NCBI GenBank assembly: GCA_002411515.1
Contig: DHTF01000107.1
Location: forward strand, 8,218 to 52,425
DNA: 44,208 nucleotides
DNA from: Proteiniphilum sp. UBA5267
GTDB taxonomy: Bacteria > Bacteroidota > Bacteroidia > Bacteroidales > Dysgonomonadaceae
Reading direction: 5' to 3'
Below, in pieces: positions 27,179-36,776 of this stretch. A program made the translations under genes and the position numbers. Numbering within the stretch: position 1 is the first letter of the stretch; each line of letters starts with the position of its first letter. A model generated the notes under the pieces. The model worked only from the letters and a program-made list of their open reading frames with translations, had not been told where the DNA came from and did no database searches.

Positions 27179-30100
27179 TTATTGACCGTGGCAGTTTTTG
27201 TATTTTTTACCGCTTCCACAGGGACAAGGATCGTTGCGACCCACCTTTTTTTCCACACGAATCGGCTCCAGCCTCTGTGGCTGATGTGGCTGTGGAGAGC
27301 CGTTGTGGTCTCCTTTTCCAGCTATCTGGCTCTCGGAATCTTCTTTTTGGGTCCGGTAACGGCTGTAATCGGTCTTCTGTTCCGGTGCAGCCTGCCGTAC
27401 CCCGGCTGGATCCTGTATCGGTATCTGACCACGCATGAGGATGGAAACCGCTTTTGAATTCACATCGTTGATCATTTCCCTGAAGAGGTTGAATGACTCC
27501 AACTTGTAGATCAGAAGTGGATCTTTCTGCTCGTAGCTGGCATTCTGCACCGATTGCCGCAACTCGTCCATTTCGCGAAGATGCTCTTTCCAATCTTCGT
27601 CGATGGTATGTAGCAAAATAGATTTTTCAAATGCTCTCACCAAAGCCCGGGAGTTCGTTTCGTAAGCTTCCTTCAGGTTGCAGGCAATGTTGTAGACCTT
27701 TTTCCCGTCGGTAATGGGTATGAGAATATTCTCATACATGGCTCCTTGATTTTCATACACCTGCTTGATCACGGGGTGGGCTATTTCGGCCAGTCGTTCC
27801 GTTTTCCGCTTAAACGTCTCAAACGCCCTGGTTGTGACCATCTCCACCTGTTCCTGCAACTTCAACCCTTTTACCTCAGTCTCCTTGAAAGGAACTTCGA
27901 GTGCCATTACACGCAGTAGGTCGAGCTTCATACCCTGGTAATCATCTTCATTCGATTCCACGATATTACGAGCTGTTTCCGTGATCATGCCAGCCACGTC
28001 GTTATCGATGCGTTCACCCATCAGGGCGTGGCGACGGCGCTTGTAGATTACTTCACGTTGCGAGTTCATTACATCATCATACTCCAGCAACCTTTTTCTA
28101 ATGCCAAAGTTGTTTTCTTCCACCTTCTTCTGAGCTCGCTCCACAGATTTGCTTAGCATGCTGTGTTCCAATACATCTCCCTCTTTGAAGCCCATTTTGT
28201 CCATCAGGCCAGCAATGCGCTCGGTAGCAAAGAGACGCATCAAATCATCTTCGAGTGAGACAAAGAAAACCGACGAACCCGGGTCTCCCTGACGTCCAGC
28301 ACGTCCGCGCAACTGACGGTCTACGCGGCGCGATTCATGCCGTTCAGTACCGATGATGGCTAACCCGCCAGCAGCTTTTACTTCCGTTGACAGCTTGATG
28401 TCTGTACCGCGACCGGCCATGTTGGTGGCAATGGTCACAACGCCGCTTTGTCCTGCATTGGCGACAATCTCGGCTTCACGTTGGTGAAGCTTGGCATTCA
28501 GTACGTTATGTTTAATTTTTCGCAGAGAAAGCATGCGGCTCAGCAATTCGGATATCTCCACTGAGGTCGTACCGACTAATACTGGGCGTCCGCTATTGAT
28601 GAGCTTCTCAATCTCTTCGATGACTGCGGTATATTTTTCGCGCTTTGTCTTGTAGATGCGGTCGTTCTGATCGTCCCGGACAATCGGCTTGTTGGTGGGA
28701 ATTACCACTACATCCAGCTTATAAATGTCCCAAAACTCACCAGCTTCGGTTTCGGCCGTACCGGTCATACCGGCCAGCTTGCTATACATACGGAAAAAGT
28801 TCTGTAGGGTTATGGTGGCAAATGTCTGTGTAGCTGCTTCCACCTTCACTCTCTCCTTTGCTTCGATGGCCTGGTGCAGTCCATCGGAGTAACGGCGCCC
28901 TTCCATCACGCGGCCAGTCTGCTCATCCACAATCTTCACCTTGTTGTCGATTACCACATATTCATCGTCCTTCTCAAAAAGGGTGTATGCTTTCAACAAC
29001 TGGTTTACGGTATGTACCCGCTCCGATTTGATGGCGTAGTTCTGCATCAGTTCATCTTTCTTTGCGGCCTTCTCTTCATCGGTGCCGGCCGAGTGCTCCA
29101 GCTCTGACAGCTGCGAAGCGATGTCTGGCAGGATAAAAAACTGAGGGTCGTCCGATTTGCCAGTCAGCATATCAATCCCCTTATCGGTCAACTCAATGCT
29201 GTGCTGCTTCTCGTCGATTACGAAGTAGAGCGGATCGGTTGCAACATGCATGTTGCGCATTTGCTCCTGCATATAGAATGCCTCTGTCTTGAGCATGGCT
29301 GCCTTAATTCCCTGTTCGCTGAGGAACTTTATCAGCGGCTGGTATTTAGGCATACCCTTATAAGATCGGAAAAGTAGTAGTGCTCCCTCCTCCTGTTCCT
29401 TAGGATCGGTCGAGGCCATCTTGGCTTTAGCCTCTGCCAGAAACCGTGTCGTGAGGTCGCGTTGTGCCTTCACAATCACTTCCACACGAGGGCGAAACAG
29501 ATCAAACAGTTGATCGTCCCCCTTGGGTACTGGCCCGGAAATGATCAACGGGGTTCGGGCATCGTCGATCAGAACCGAGTCCACCTCATCCACGATGGCA
29601 TAATTGTGTTTGCGCTGCACCAGGTCTTTGGGCGAGACAGCCATGTTGTCGCGTAGATAATCAAAGCCAAACTCGTTGTTGGTTCCAAAGGTGATGTCCG
29701 ATTCGTATGCTTTGCGTCGTGCATCGGAGTTAGGCTCATGCTTGTCGATGCAATCCACCGACAGACCATGAAACATGTACATCGGCCCCATCCATTCCGA
29801 GTCGCGCTTTGATAAGTAATCATTTACCGTTACCACGTGCACACCCTCGTGGGTGAGTGCATTCAGGAATACCGGCAGCGTGGCTACCAGCGTCTTTCCT
29901 TCACCCGTGGCCATCTCGGCAATCTTACCCTGATGTAATACCACACCACCAAAGAGCTGCACATCGTAATGAATCATATCCCAGGTGATCTCGTTGCCGC
30001 CGGCAATCCAATGATTTTGATAAATTGCCTTTTCTCCCTCGATGCGCACAAAGTCATGAGAGGCAGCCAGATCCCTATCGAAGTTGGTTGCCGTGACCAC

Positions 30101-30481
30101 GATCTCTTCATTCTCGGTGAAGCGGCGTGCCGTTTCTTTCATGATGGAGAAAGCAACGGGTAGGATCTCGTTCAGTGCTTTCTCATACTTTTCGGTGATC
30201 ACTTTCTCCAGCGAGTCCACTTGGTTCCAGACTGCTTCACGGTCGTTGAGATCTACCTCCTCTAGTCCAGCTTTAAGTTGTTCTATCTCACCCTTTTCTG
30301 TTGCAACCTGCTCTTGAATATATCTTTCCAGCTCTTTCGTTCTTTCGCGAAGTGCGTCGTTCGAAAGTTTCTCCACGGCAGCATAGGCATCCTTTACACG
30401 CTTAACGACCGGATTCACTTCGTTCAGGTCGCGTTGTGCTTTGTTGCCAAATATTTTTGAAATAATGTCGTTGAATCCCAT
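27179..30481 (-). CDS. secA: Preprotein translocase ATPase SecA
   Basis: An 1100-residue motor ATPase that drives unfolded preproteins through SecYEG. Walker A is [14 protein letters not shown], and the DEAD-like Walker B is [21 protein letters not shown]. The second nucleotide-binding fold has [12 protein letters not shown] and [20 protein letters not shown]. The C-terminal zinc motif is [17 protein letters not shown]. At 1100 residues it is about 200 longer than E. coli SecA; the extra length, including an insert around residues 340-410 ([20 protein letters not shown]), is usual in Bacteroidota. The upstream gene on the same strand ends 89 bases before it. Confidence 0.97.
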   Translation of the reverse strand: MGFNDIISKIFGNKAQRDLNEVNPVVKRVKDAYAAVEKLSNDALRERTKELERYIQEQVATEKGEIEQLKAGLEEVDLNDREAVWNQVDSLEKVITEKYEKALNEILPVAFSIMKETARRFTENEEIVVTATNFDRDLAASHDFVRIEGEKAIYQNHWIAGGNEITWDMIHYDVQLFGGVVLHQGKIAEMATGEGKTLVATLPVFLNALTHEGVHVVTVNDYLSKRDSEWMGPMYMFHGLSVDCIDKHEPNSDARRKAYESDITFGTNNEFGFDYLRDNMAVSPKDLVQRKHNYAIVDEVDSVLIDDARTPLIISGPVPKGDDQLFDLFRPRVEVIVKAQRDLTTRFLAEAKAKMASTDPKEQEEGALLLFRSYKGMPKYQPLIKFLSEQGIKAAMLKTEAFYMQEQMRNMHVATDPLYFVIDEKQHSIELTDKGIDMLTGKSDDPQFFILPDIASQLSELEHSAGTDEEKAAKKDELMQNYAIKSERVHTVNQLLKAYTLFEKDDEYVVIDNKVKIVDEQTGRVMEGRRYSDGLHQAIEAKERVKVEAATQTFATITLQNFFRMYSKLAGMTGTAETEAGEFWDIYKLDVVVIPTNKPIVRDDQNDRIYKTKREKYTAVIEEIEKLINSGRPVLVGTTSVEISELLSRMLSLRKIKHNVLNAKLHQREAEIVANAGQSGVVTIATNMAGRGTDIKLSTEVKAAGGLAIIGTERHESRRVDRQLRGRAGRQGDPGSSVFFVSLEDDLMRLFATERIAGLMDKMGFKEGDVLEHSMLSKSVERAQKKVEENNFGIRKRLLEYDDVMNSQREVIYKRRRHALMGERIDNDVAGMITETARNIVESNEDDYQGMKLDLLRVMALEVPFKETEVKGLKLQEQVEMVTTRAFETFKRKTERLAEIAHPVIKQVYENQGAMYENILIPITDGKKVYNIACNLKEAYETNSRALVRAFEKSILLHTIDEDWKEHLREMDELRQSVQNASYEQKDPLLIYKLESFNLFREMINDVNSKAVSILMRGQIPIQDPAGVRQAAPEQKTDYSRYRTQKEDSESQIAGKGDHNGSPQPHQPQRLEPIRVEKKVGRNDPCPCGSGKKYKNCHGQ

Positions 30482-30570
30482 ATTCTGTATGTTGTTGTTC
30501 TTTTTTTTTGAAGGGAAGCATTCGATGCAATCCCTCGTTGAATGATTTCAATATAAATGTATTTTCACGG

Positions 30571-32154
30571 TTAAAAGAGTTCCTTCAATATCTTTCCGTT
30601 GGAAGCGTTGGGAGCCCTGATACGTAGGCGGTAGGCTACGCTGGGTACAACTTCGGTGGCATCAATGGTACGTTCAATCTTTTGGGGTTTGATGTCACTA
30701 CCAAAAAATATAACTGGCGAGATCACCGCATTCTCTCGTACCCGGTAAGAGTCCGGCGTTTGGGAATCGACCACCCGCCAGCCTGGTTGTAACTCCAAGA
30801 AAAGGTCGCCCGATACCCCTTTGTAATAACCATTCCGGTAATATTGTACATTTTCATTGTAGGCACCGTGCAGCATCTGGTGTGAGGTAATCACATCCTG
30901 CACGCCGGCGGACTGTACCAGGAACTCTGCAGCTTTCTGTTGTAACTCTGCTAGATCAATCTTTCTATCTTCCAGTAGTTTCCGGTCGAAAAATATCTGT
31001 CTGTCGTAATACTTCCTGATCCATTGCTCGCGACCATAGAGCGCCATCAGGTACATGTTAAGCAGTGCCTGGCTTCTGTCGGGATAAAAATCGCCGCCGG
31101 CTGTCACCATTCCTTCAGGTAAGATTTCCTGCTCGTTGAAGTAACCGGTAGAAACCACAAAGATCAGCGTATTTCTTAAGCCCACCGTCGTTTCAATAAC
31201 ATCGAGCAACCGTCCTATCTCGTGATCGAGACGCCAATAGGTATCCTGAATCTCCAACGAGTAGTTTTGATCGAGTGCTTTTTCGTAATTGCCAGCATAA
31301 AAAGTAAGAGCCAGGTAATCCGGGTTCATGCGCTTACCAAGGCTACCCGATTCCAGCATCTTTACAGCCATGTCGGTCACCTCCTTGTTTACAAAAGGCG
31401 ACTGTTTGAACAAACGGATATTATCCTTTTTATCGGCGCCGAAGTAGTGTTGAAAATTATACCTGTTTTTGGTGTAAGGAAAAGCATTGTAAAGGGCCAG
31501 GTCGATGGCTGGACGCCAGGTAATGCTGCCAATGGTATTGGTGAGAGATTGGGCGCTGCGGTTATGTTGATCCACAATTGGCTGCTTGTTCCGGTAAAAG
31601 GTGGTGGTGGCCCATTTACCCGTAACATCCTCAATCCAGTAGGCACCGCTGGCGGCGTGTCCTCCCGAGGCGAGCGCCTGCGAGGCGTCTGGAGCAAAGG
31701 CATAAATATCGGATTGTCCCCCCGAGGCAATCTTTAGTTCATCGGCAATGGTGGAGACCTTAATTGGAAGTGGTGATCGCTTGTCGGATGTAAAATTCCC
31801 AAGGAAGTTGTCATCAAAAAAGGAAGATTCCTCCCTGTTCAAGCTCAATGAATATTTGTTTTCAGCCGTGATACCGTGATAAGAAGGATTGGCTCCGGTA
31901 AAAATGGTGGTAATGGCAGAGGCTTTGTCGGGATTTGGAAAGTCGTAGTTCACATTGCTGTAAACCAATCCGCCGGATAGCAGCCTGTTAAATCCTTTTT
32001 GTCCGAACGTATGTTTAAACATTTCCAGGTAATCGCCCCGGAGTTGATCGATGGTGATGGCCACAACTAATTTAGGCACTTCTCCCGTGGGATGTTGTGC
32101 ACATAGCGTGGTAATCGAAAAGATGGCCACCAAAGAAGATAATATCCTGATCAT
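30571..32154 (-). CDS. Secreted alkaline-phosphatase-fold protein, apparently catalytically dead
   Basis: A 527-residue exported protein (signal peptide to about residue 19, TLCA/QHPTG) of the PafA-like alkaline phosphatase/phosphodiesterase family. The fold signatures are present: LVVAITIDQLRGDYLEMF, TTIFTGANPSYHGITA, GGHAASGAYWIEDVTGKW and SLEIQDTYWRLDHEIGRLLD. Against the PafA pattern, as I recall it, the first metal ligand D36 is kept but the nucleophile threonine is K77, the STDYVGH pair becomes N289/A293, the ADH pair becomes T336/G337 and the C-terminal DTH histidine is lost. It should therefore not bind zinc or hydrolyse phosphate. It lies 24 bases after the DUF4105 gene and 89 bases before secA. 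Confidence 0.82.
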   Translation of the reverse strand: MIRILSSLVAIFSITTLCAQHPTGEVPKLVVAITIDQLRGDYLEMFKHTFGQKGFNRLLSGGLVYSNVNYDFPNPDKASAITTIFTGANPSYHGITAENKYSLSLNREESSFFDDNFLGNFTSDKRSPLPIKVSTIADELKIASGGQSDIYAFAPDASQALASGGHAASGAYWIEDVTGKWATTTFYRNKQPIVDQHNRSAQSLTNTIGSITWRPAIDLALYNAFPYTKNRYNFQHYFGADKKDNIRLFKQSPFVNKEVTDMAVKMLESGSLGKRMNPDYLALTFYAGNYEKALDQNYSLEIQDTYWRLDHEIGRLLDVIETTVGLRNTLIFVVSTGYFNEQEILPEGMVTAGGDFYPDRSQALLNMYLMALYGREQWIRKYYDRQIFFDRKLLEDRKIDLAELQQKAAEFLVQSAGVQDVITSHQMLHGAYNENVQYYRNGYYKGVSGDLFLELQPGWRVVDSQTPDSYRVRENAVISPVIFFGSDIKPQKIERTIDATEVVPSVAYRLRIRAPNASNGKILKELF

Positions 32155-32178
32155 TCTATATAGCTGTCGTTAACCGAA

Positions 32179-33435
32179 TCACTGTCCCCATCCTGCCTTG
32201 TAGTAGCTGCTCGACTTGAACCGCTTTTTATCCCGTCTCTTTTTCCTCCAGATGAAGAGAGTTGTACCCGATCTTACCCACAGACTCATCGCAAGGGGGA
32301 TGGTGGCTGTCGGCAATTGCTGAGGTATCAACCACCAGAAGAGGAGAAAAAGTGTCAGGACTGCAAAGTTAATGAAATGATAGAAATAAACGACGTTCTT
32401 TGCCGATTTTACCCAAAATAAAAAGGCGGCCACAAAGGCGAAAATGTTTAGCCAGACAAAATTCCAGTTGGGTATCATGGCAGGATGAACAGAAAAGAAC
32501 ATCAGAAAAGAGAGCACCACTCCACCCAGTCCGACCAGACCAAAAAGGAGGGTATCATACAGCAGGGTAAACTTCGTTGTATAGCGTTTAATTAGTTGGA
32601 AGAGGCTGATCAACAGGGTCAGTAACAACAGCACGATGGCTGTAACAAAGGGAGTGAACAAAGTTGCAGTATTCGGGTGGTTTTTTTCCACATTCCGTTC
32701 CAATGCAACATGCCTACTCTGCACCAGGGGATAACGCAACGTATCGTTTTCCTGAACGATGGCACCGTCAAAGGAGTCCATCAGGTAACGGGGAATAAAC
32801 ATCTTCTCCCGCACATCGATCGTCCGGTCGGCTTCGCTTCCGATAACCAAATCAATACCAAACAGGAGCCAGGGATTCGCGGAGACACATTCATGTAGCA
32901 GATCTCGATAGGTTTGCTCCTGAGGTGTAGGCGGATAGTTGATAACCCCATTTGTATATTTTTCCACCATGTTGCGGGGACGGGTGGCGCAGTTGTCGTA
33001 GAAAAAGTTGTACCGGTATTCCCTGTTCTCAGGCAAGGCATTGAGAGAGAGTGCCTCATAAAGCTGTTGTTTTTTTTCGGGAGAGAGGTTCAGCTCCTGC
33101 ACAACCACCTCTTGTCCCTTGTAGCCATACTCCCACAAAAAATCCTCGTAGGTGGTCACTCCCAGGATGTAGTCTGTCTCGCCCCTTACAAAACGGTAGA
33201 TGAAATTGGGTTGTGATGAGTCGAAATAGCCATAGTTAAAAACGGCATTCACGCCTGTGGAGTCATCTTGCACATGGATGGCGGTATGACCAAAATAAGC
33301 ATATACAGCTCCATACCAGGGAGAGGAGGTGAGCAGGCTTATTTTGGCACTATCGTTCAGCTGCACCTGAGCAGGCGCCTGCGGAACAAAAAGTGAAAGC
33401 AGCAGAATCAATGCTGCCGGAATCAGTTGTTTCAT
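32179..33435 (-). CDS. DUF4105-family membrane protein
   Basis: A 418-residue protein with a signal peptide (residues 1-22, ending APA/QVQLN), an extracytoplasmic DUF4105 domain (about 25-190) and a C-terminal membrane part of about five helices from residue 265. The domain carries conserved SSPWYGAVYAYFGHTAIHVQD (H50) and NFFYDNCATRPRNMVEKY (C149). A histidine before a cysteine in this setting resembles permuted NlpC/P60-type peptidases or acyltransferases, so an enzymatic role in the envelope is possible but unproven. It heads a minus-strand unit with the pseudophosphatase-like gene 24 bases downstream, probably continuing into secA. Confidence 0.85.
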   Translation of the reverse strand: MKQLIPAALILLLSLFVPQAPAQVQLNDSAKISLLTSSPWYGAVYAYFGHTAIHVQDDSTGVNAVFNYGYFDSSQPNFIYRFVRGETDYILGVTTYEDFLWEYGYKGQEVVVQELNLSPEKKQQLYEALSLNALPENREYRYNFFYDNCATRPRNMVEKYTNGVINYPPTPQEQTYRDLLHECVSANPWLLFGIDLVIGSEADRTIDVREKMFIPRYLMDSFDGAIVQENDTLRYPLVQSRHVALERNVEKNHPNTATLFTPFVTAIVLLLLTLLISLFQLIKRYTTKFTLLYDTLLFGLVGLGGVVLSFLMFFSVHPAMIPNWNFVWLNIFAFVAAFLFWVKSAKNVVYFYHFINFAVLTLFLLFWWLIPQQLPTATIPLAMSLWVRSGTTLFIWRKKRRDKKRFKSSSYYKAGWGQ

Positions 33436-33497
33436 TGGTCTCGTTTATTTCTTGATGATCTTCACCGGTAAAAGGCGTTGAAAAAGCCATCGAAGGA

Positions 33498-33538
33498 CAA
33501 AAATAGACAAAATTACGCGAATCTCATACGCTTACAAC
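33498..33538 (-). promoter_or_regulatory. Promoter of the DUF4105 / pseudophosphatase unit
   Basis: On the minus strand GTTG (33538-33535), 19 bases, and TAATTTTG (33515-33508) fit the Bacteroidota promoter with one -33 mismatch. A second -7-like TATTTTTG follows at 33505-33498. The start codon is about 70 bases downstream. Confidence 0.55.
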
Positions 33539-33543
33539 AGAAA

Positions 33544-33632
33544 AAGAGGCTGTCTCAAGATTGAACCGACCCCCAAAAGCATTTTGTCTAACTTTTGGGG
33601 GTCGGTTCAGTTATGTTACGAGACAGCCTCTT
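33544..33632. repeat. Nested palindrome, possible fused insertion-sequence ends in a terminator
   Basis: The outer arms AAGAGGCTGTCTC (33544-33556) and GAGACAGCCTCTT (33620-33632) pair perfectly. Inside them is a separate perfect 17-bp stem, GAACCGACCCCCAAAAG (33563-33579) with its complement (33592-33608), around a 12-base loop. With the flanking T and A the inner unit runs TG...CA, and its right half continues inward as the complement of AAAGTTAGACAA. TG-ended ends of this kind are typical of IS3-family elements. The outer hairpin alone would be a bidirectional terminator. Confidence 0.6.
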
Positions 33633-33749
33633 CTTCGTACCTTGTTCGGTATTCCCTTATATATTCCTTATGTTTGGCTTATTCATCAATAAGGAGATAA
33701 TAACCCATTACCCTTCTATTATCCTATTATCCGTGCAAGAAGTATTACC
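33633..33749. other. Intergenic sequence between two hairpins
   Basis: These 117 AT-rich bases between the nested palindrome and the rpmE2 terminator show no gene. A short plus-strand frame runs through both hairpins and is not protein-like in its ends. Confidence 0.5.
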
Positions 33750-33799
33750 TGAAAAAAAAGAGACCATCTCAAAAATTGTTTTGAGATGGTCTCTTTTCA
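33750..33799 (-). terminator. Perfect hairpin terminator of rpmE2
   Basis: An 18-bp perfect stem (33757-33774 with 33779-33796; AGAGACCATCTC / GAGATGGTCTCT core plus A/T ends) with a 4-base ATTG loop. On the minus strand it is followed by about eight T and lies 22 bases after the rpmE2 stop. T follow on the plus strand too, so it can act in both directions. Confidence 0.88.
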
Positions 33800-33820
33800 T
33801 ACAATACCTTTGAGGAAATT

Positions 33821-34078
33821 TTATTTTTTCTTGTTCCTATCTCCGTAACGGCTCATGAACTTGTCTACACGTCCGGCCGTATCCACCAGTTTTTGTTTTC
33901 CGGTGTAGAAAGGATGCGATGCACTGGTGATCTCAAGTTTTACCAACGGATAAGTGACACCGTCTATTTCGATGGTATCCTTGGCGTTAATCGTGGAACG
34001 GGAGATAAAAGTCTCTTCGTTCGACATATCTTTGAATACCACCGGACGGTAATTGTTGGGATGAATTTCTTTCTTCAT
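33821..34078 (-). CDS. rpmE2: 50S ribosomal protein L31, type B
   Basis: An 85-residue ribosomal protein. It begins [19 protein letters not shown] and carries the family's [21 protein letters not shown] end. It has no cysteines, so it is the zinc-independent type B form. The frame stays open upstream to 34126, but that part lies across the promoter; ATG 34078 gives the normal N-terminus and length. It is monocistronic, with its own -7 box and a perfect-hairpin terminator. Confidence 0.95.
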   Translation of the reverse strand: MKKEIHPNNYRPVVFKDMSNEETFISRSTINAKDTIEIDGVTYPLVKLEITSASHPFYTGKQKLVDTAGRVDKFMSRYGDRNKKK

Positions 34079-34112
34079 ATCTTTTATTTTAATCGTCTCA
34101 TTTTTCAGTTGG

Positions 34113-34120
34113 CAAAGATA
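34113..34120 (-). promoter_or_regulatory. -7 element for rpmE2
   Basis: The minus strand reads TATCTTTG 34 bases before the rpmE2 ATG, a full match to TAnnTTTG. It lies inside the longer open frame and so supports the downstream start. Confidence 0.62.
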
Positions 34121-34219
34121 GTACAATCCTTTAAAATAAAAAAATAAAAGATTTTCTTTTTTCTTTTATCGGGATTATCTGTTTATTTGCAGTTCTTTTT
34201 TAACACAGAAAATAAAAAA

Positions 34220-35449
34220 ATGAGGGTAGAAATTATTTCTATTGGCGATGAGCTACTGATCGGACAGGTTGTAAACACCAATGCTGTATGGATGGGACGT
34301 GAGCTGACGCAGCAAGGTTTCATCATTGTGGCTGTCACCACGGTGGGTGACCGCAGCGATGACATCATCAAGGCAATTGATGTCTCCTTTGAACGTGCCG
34401 ACATCGTGCTGCTCACCGGGGGCGTAGGGCCCACAACCGACGACATCACCAAACACACTCTTTGCCGTTATTTTCATACCACCTTGGATTTCAACAATGA
34501 AGTACTGCAAAACATTGAATCGATCTTCTTGAAAAGAAACATCCAGTTAAATCAACTTACACGAAATCAAGCTTTTGTTCCGGTGAATGCTACTGTAATC
34601 CAAAACAAGGTGGGCACGGCTCCCATCCTCTGCTTCAATAATGGAAAAAAAGTGTTGATATCCATGCCGGGGGTACCTTTTGAAATGAAGACGACCATGC
34701 GTGACGACATCATTCCACGCCTTCAAGTGCAATTTCAGCCGAAAGGCTATCTGAAACAAAGCTACCTGGTTTGCGGTATTACTGAGTCGGCCCTTGCTAC
34801 GCGGCTTGCCACGTTCGAGACCCAGCTTCCTGCAGGATTCTCTCTGGCTTACCTTCCCTCTTTCGGATTTATCCAGTTGCGGCTCTCGGCATGGGGTGAA
34901 TCACGAAAACCGGAAATGATACAACAAGGGAACAAGCTAAAACAGCTCCTTGGCAAGGAGTTTGTTTCCGAAAGCGATCAAACGTTGGAAGCACTCCTTG
35001 GGGAGAAGCTGCGTAAGCAGCAACTCACGGTCTCCACAGCAGAAAGTTGCACGGGTGGGTATATTGCACATCGCATTACGACTGTACCGGGAGCTTCAGA
35101 CTATTTTAAAGGGAGCATCGTGTCATACGACAACCGCATCAAAGAGGAACTATTGCAGGTAGACAAACAAACAATAGACAAAAAGGGAGCCGTAAGCCGG
35201 GAGGTAGTAGAGCAGATGGCTGAGCATGTGGCCCATACCATGAAGACAAGCTGCAGTATCGCCGTCTCCGGCATCATGGGTCCTGAAGGGGGAACACTTG
35301 AAAAACCGGTGGGAACAGTCTGGATATGTACCCGGCACAACGGAAAACTCCTCTCGGTCGCATACCGGGTTGGCAGCAGCCGCGAGGAGAATATTGAACG
35401 GACGGCCAATCTGGCCATTCTACAGTTAATCAGGATGCTCACCCCTTAA
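34220..35449 (+). CDS. cinA: CinA-family protein (nicotinamide-nucleotide amidohydrolase type)
   Basis: A 409-residue two-domain CinA protein. The N-terminal molybdopterin-binding-like domain shows EIISIGDELLIGQVVNTNA and VLLTGGVGPTTDDITKHTL. The C-terminal domain (from about residue 260) has STAESCTGGYIAHRIT and CSIAVSGIMGPEGGT, the amidase part that in characterised members deamidates NMN in pyridine-nucleotide recycling. Both domains look intact. ATG 34220 is chosen over the TTG at 34187 because the family normally starts just before EIISIG. It converges on serS with only 8 bases between the stops and no terminator in between. Confidence 0.93.
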   Translation: MRVEIISIGDELLIGQVVNTNAVWMGRELTQQGFIIVAVTTVGDRSDDIIKAIDVSFERADIVLLTGGVGPTTDDITKHTLCRYFHTTLDFNNEVLQNIESIFLKRNIQLNQLTRNQAFVPVNATVIQNKVGTAPILCFNNGKKVLISMPGVPFEMKTTMRDDIIPRLQVQFQPKGYLKQSYLVCGITESALATRLATFETQLPAGFSLAYLPSFGFIQLRLSAWGESRKPEMIQQGNKLKQLLGKEFVSESDQTLEALLGEKLRKQQLTVSTAESCTGGYIAHRITTVPGASDYFKGSIVSYDNRIKEELLQVDKQTIDKKGAVSREVVEQMAEHVAHTMKTSCSIAVSGIMGPEGGTLEKPVGTVWICTRHNGKLLSVAYRVGSSREENIERTANLAILQLIRMLTP

Positions 35450-35457
35450 GGTGCCGA

Positions 35458-36726
35458 TCAAATAGAACTGAAACCACAGTAGGGAACCAGTACTTCCGGT
35501 ATGCGTATCCCTGAAGATGTTTGGTTATTTTCGAGTAACGCAGCCACGATGCGTGGCAGAGCCAAGGCGCTGCCGTTGAGCGTATGACAAAGTTGCGTCT
35601 TGCGGTCGGCATCGCGGTAACGACATTTGAGACGATTTGCCTGATAGCTTTCGAAATTAGATACAGAACTTACCTCGAGCCAGCGTTGCTGTGCGGCAGA
35701 GTAGACTTCAAAATCGAAGGTCAGTGCAGAGGTAAAACTCATGTCACCCCCACAAAGGCGAAGAATGCGCCAGGGAAGCTCAAGTCTCTCCACCAAGGTC
35801 TCCACATATCGAACCATCTCCTGGAGCCTTTCGTAGGAGTGTTCCGGCTTCTCAATGCAAACAATTTCTACCTTGTCGAACTGATGAAGTCTGTTCAGTC
35901 CGCGTACATCCTTTCCATAAGAACCCGCTTCTCGCCGGAAACAGGCTGAATAGGCGGTATTTTTTAATGGCAACTCCTTTTCATCGAGAATCACATCGCG
36001 GTACATGTTCGTTACGGGTACTTCAGCGGTGGGTATCAGGTAAAGGTCGTCCAAAGTAGCATGGTACATCTGTCCCTCCTTGTCGGGCAGTTGACCTGTA
36101 CCAAAGCCGGAGTCGCTGTTCACTACGTAGGGTGGCTGTACCTCCAGAAAGCCGGCATCTCGCGCACTGTCCAAAAAGAAATTGATCAGTGCTCGTTGCA
36201 GGCGTGCTCCTTTGCCCTTGTAGACTGGAAATCCGGCACCGGTAATTTTTACCCCCAACTCAAAATCGATGAGGTCGTATTCCTTTGCAAGTTCCCAGTG
36301 AGGCAATGCATCGTCGGCCAAGACCGGCATTACCCCGCCCGTTTTCTCCACAAGATTGTCATCCGCTCCTTTTCCATCGGGCACAGACTCATGAGGAAGA
36401 TTGGGTACGATAACCAGCAACTCTTCAATTTTGGTTGCCGCAGCTTTTAAGGTCTCTTCCAACTGTCGGGCGGTTTCCTTCGATGTGACCACCTGCTCGC
36501 GTGCGGCAGCAGCCTCTTCCTTCTTTCCCTCTTTCATGAGCGAACCAATCGACTTCGAAAGGGCGTTGATCTCTCCCAGAATGGTATCGAGTGATGTCTG
36601 TGTACTGCGTCTGACCTCGTCGGCGGCAATGATCTCTGCAACGATTTCCTTCGCCTCGAAATGTTTTTTCGACAGGCGACGAATCACTTCCTCGGGATTA
36701 TCGTTGATAACTTTCAGTGTGAGCAT
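35458..36726 (-). CDS. serS: Seryl-tRNA synthetase
   Basis: A 422-residue class II synthetase that charges serine onto tRNA(Ser). The N-terminal 100 residues form the long coiled-coil arm that contacts the tRNA (EEAAAAREQVVTSKETARQL is part of it). The catalytic domain has TAEVPVTNMYRD, motif 2 FRREAGSYGKDVRGLNRLHQ, and motif 3 NGSALALPRIVAALLENNQ. Length is typical. A -7 box lies 43 bases before the start and a bidirectional hairpin lies just upstream, so it is transcribed separately from tilS. Confidence 0.97.
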   Translation of the reverse strand: MLTLKVINDNPEEVIRRLSKKHFEAKEIVAEIIAADEVRRSTQTSLDTILGEINALSKSIGSLMKEGKKEEAAAAREQVVTSKETARQLEETLKAAATKIEELLVIVPNLPHESVPDGKGADDNLVEKTGGVMPVLADDALPHWELAKEYDLIDFELGVKITGAGFPVYKGKGARLQRALINFFLDSARDAGFLEVQPPYVVNSDSGFGTGQLPDKEGQMYHATLDDLYLIPTAEVPVTNMYRDVILDEKELPLKNTAYSACFRREAGSYGKDVRGLNRLHQFDKVEIVCIEKPEHSYERLQEMVRYVETLVERLELPWRILRLCGGDMSFTSALTFDFEVYSAAQQRWLEVSSVSNFESYQANRLKCRYRDADRKTQLCHTLNGSALALPRIVAALLENNQTSSGIRIPEVLVPYCGFSSI

Positions 36727-36768
36727 AAGTAAAAATTCACGAAAATGTTATACTTCTTTTTCGGTATG

Positions 36769-36776
36769 CAAAGATA
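36769..36776 (-). promoter_or_regulatory. -7 element for serS
   Basis: The minus strand reads TATCTTTG 42 bases before the serS start. It directly follows the T-tract of the hairpin at 36777-36850. Confidence 0.6.

Noticed and set aside
31222..31737. A 171-codon plus-strand frame
   Set aside because: It lies antisense to the phosphatase-fold gene; its product has no recognisable domain.
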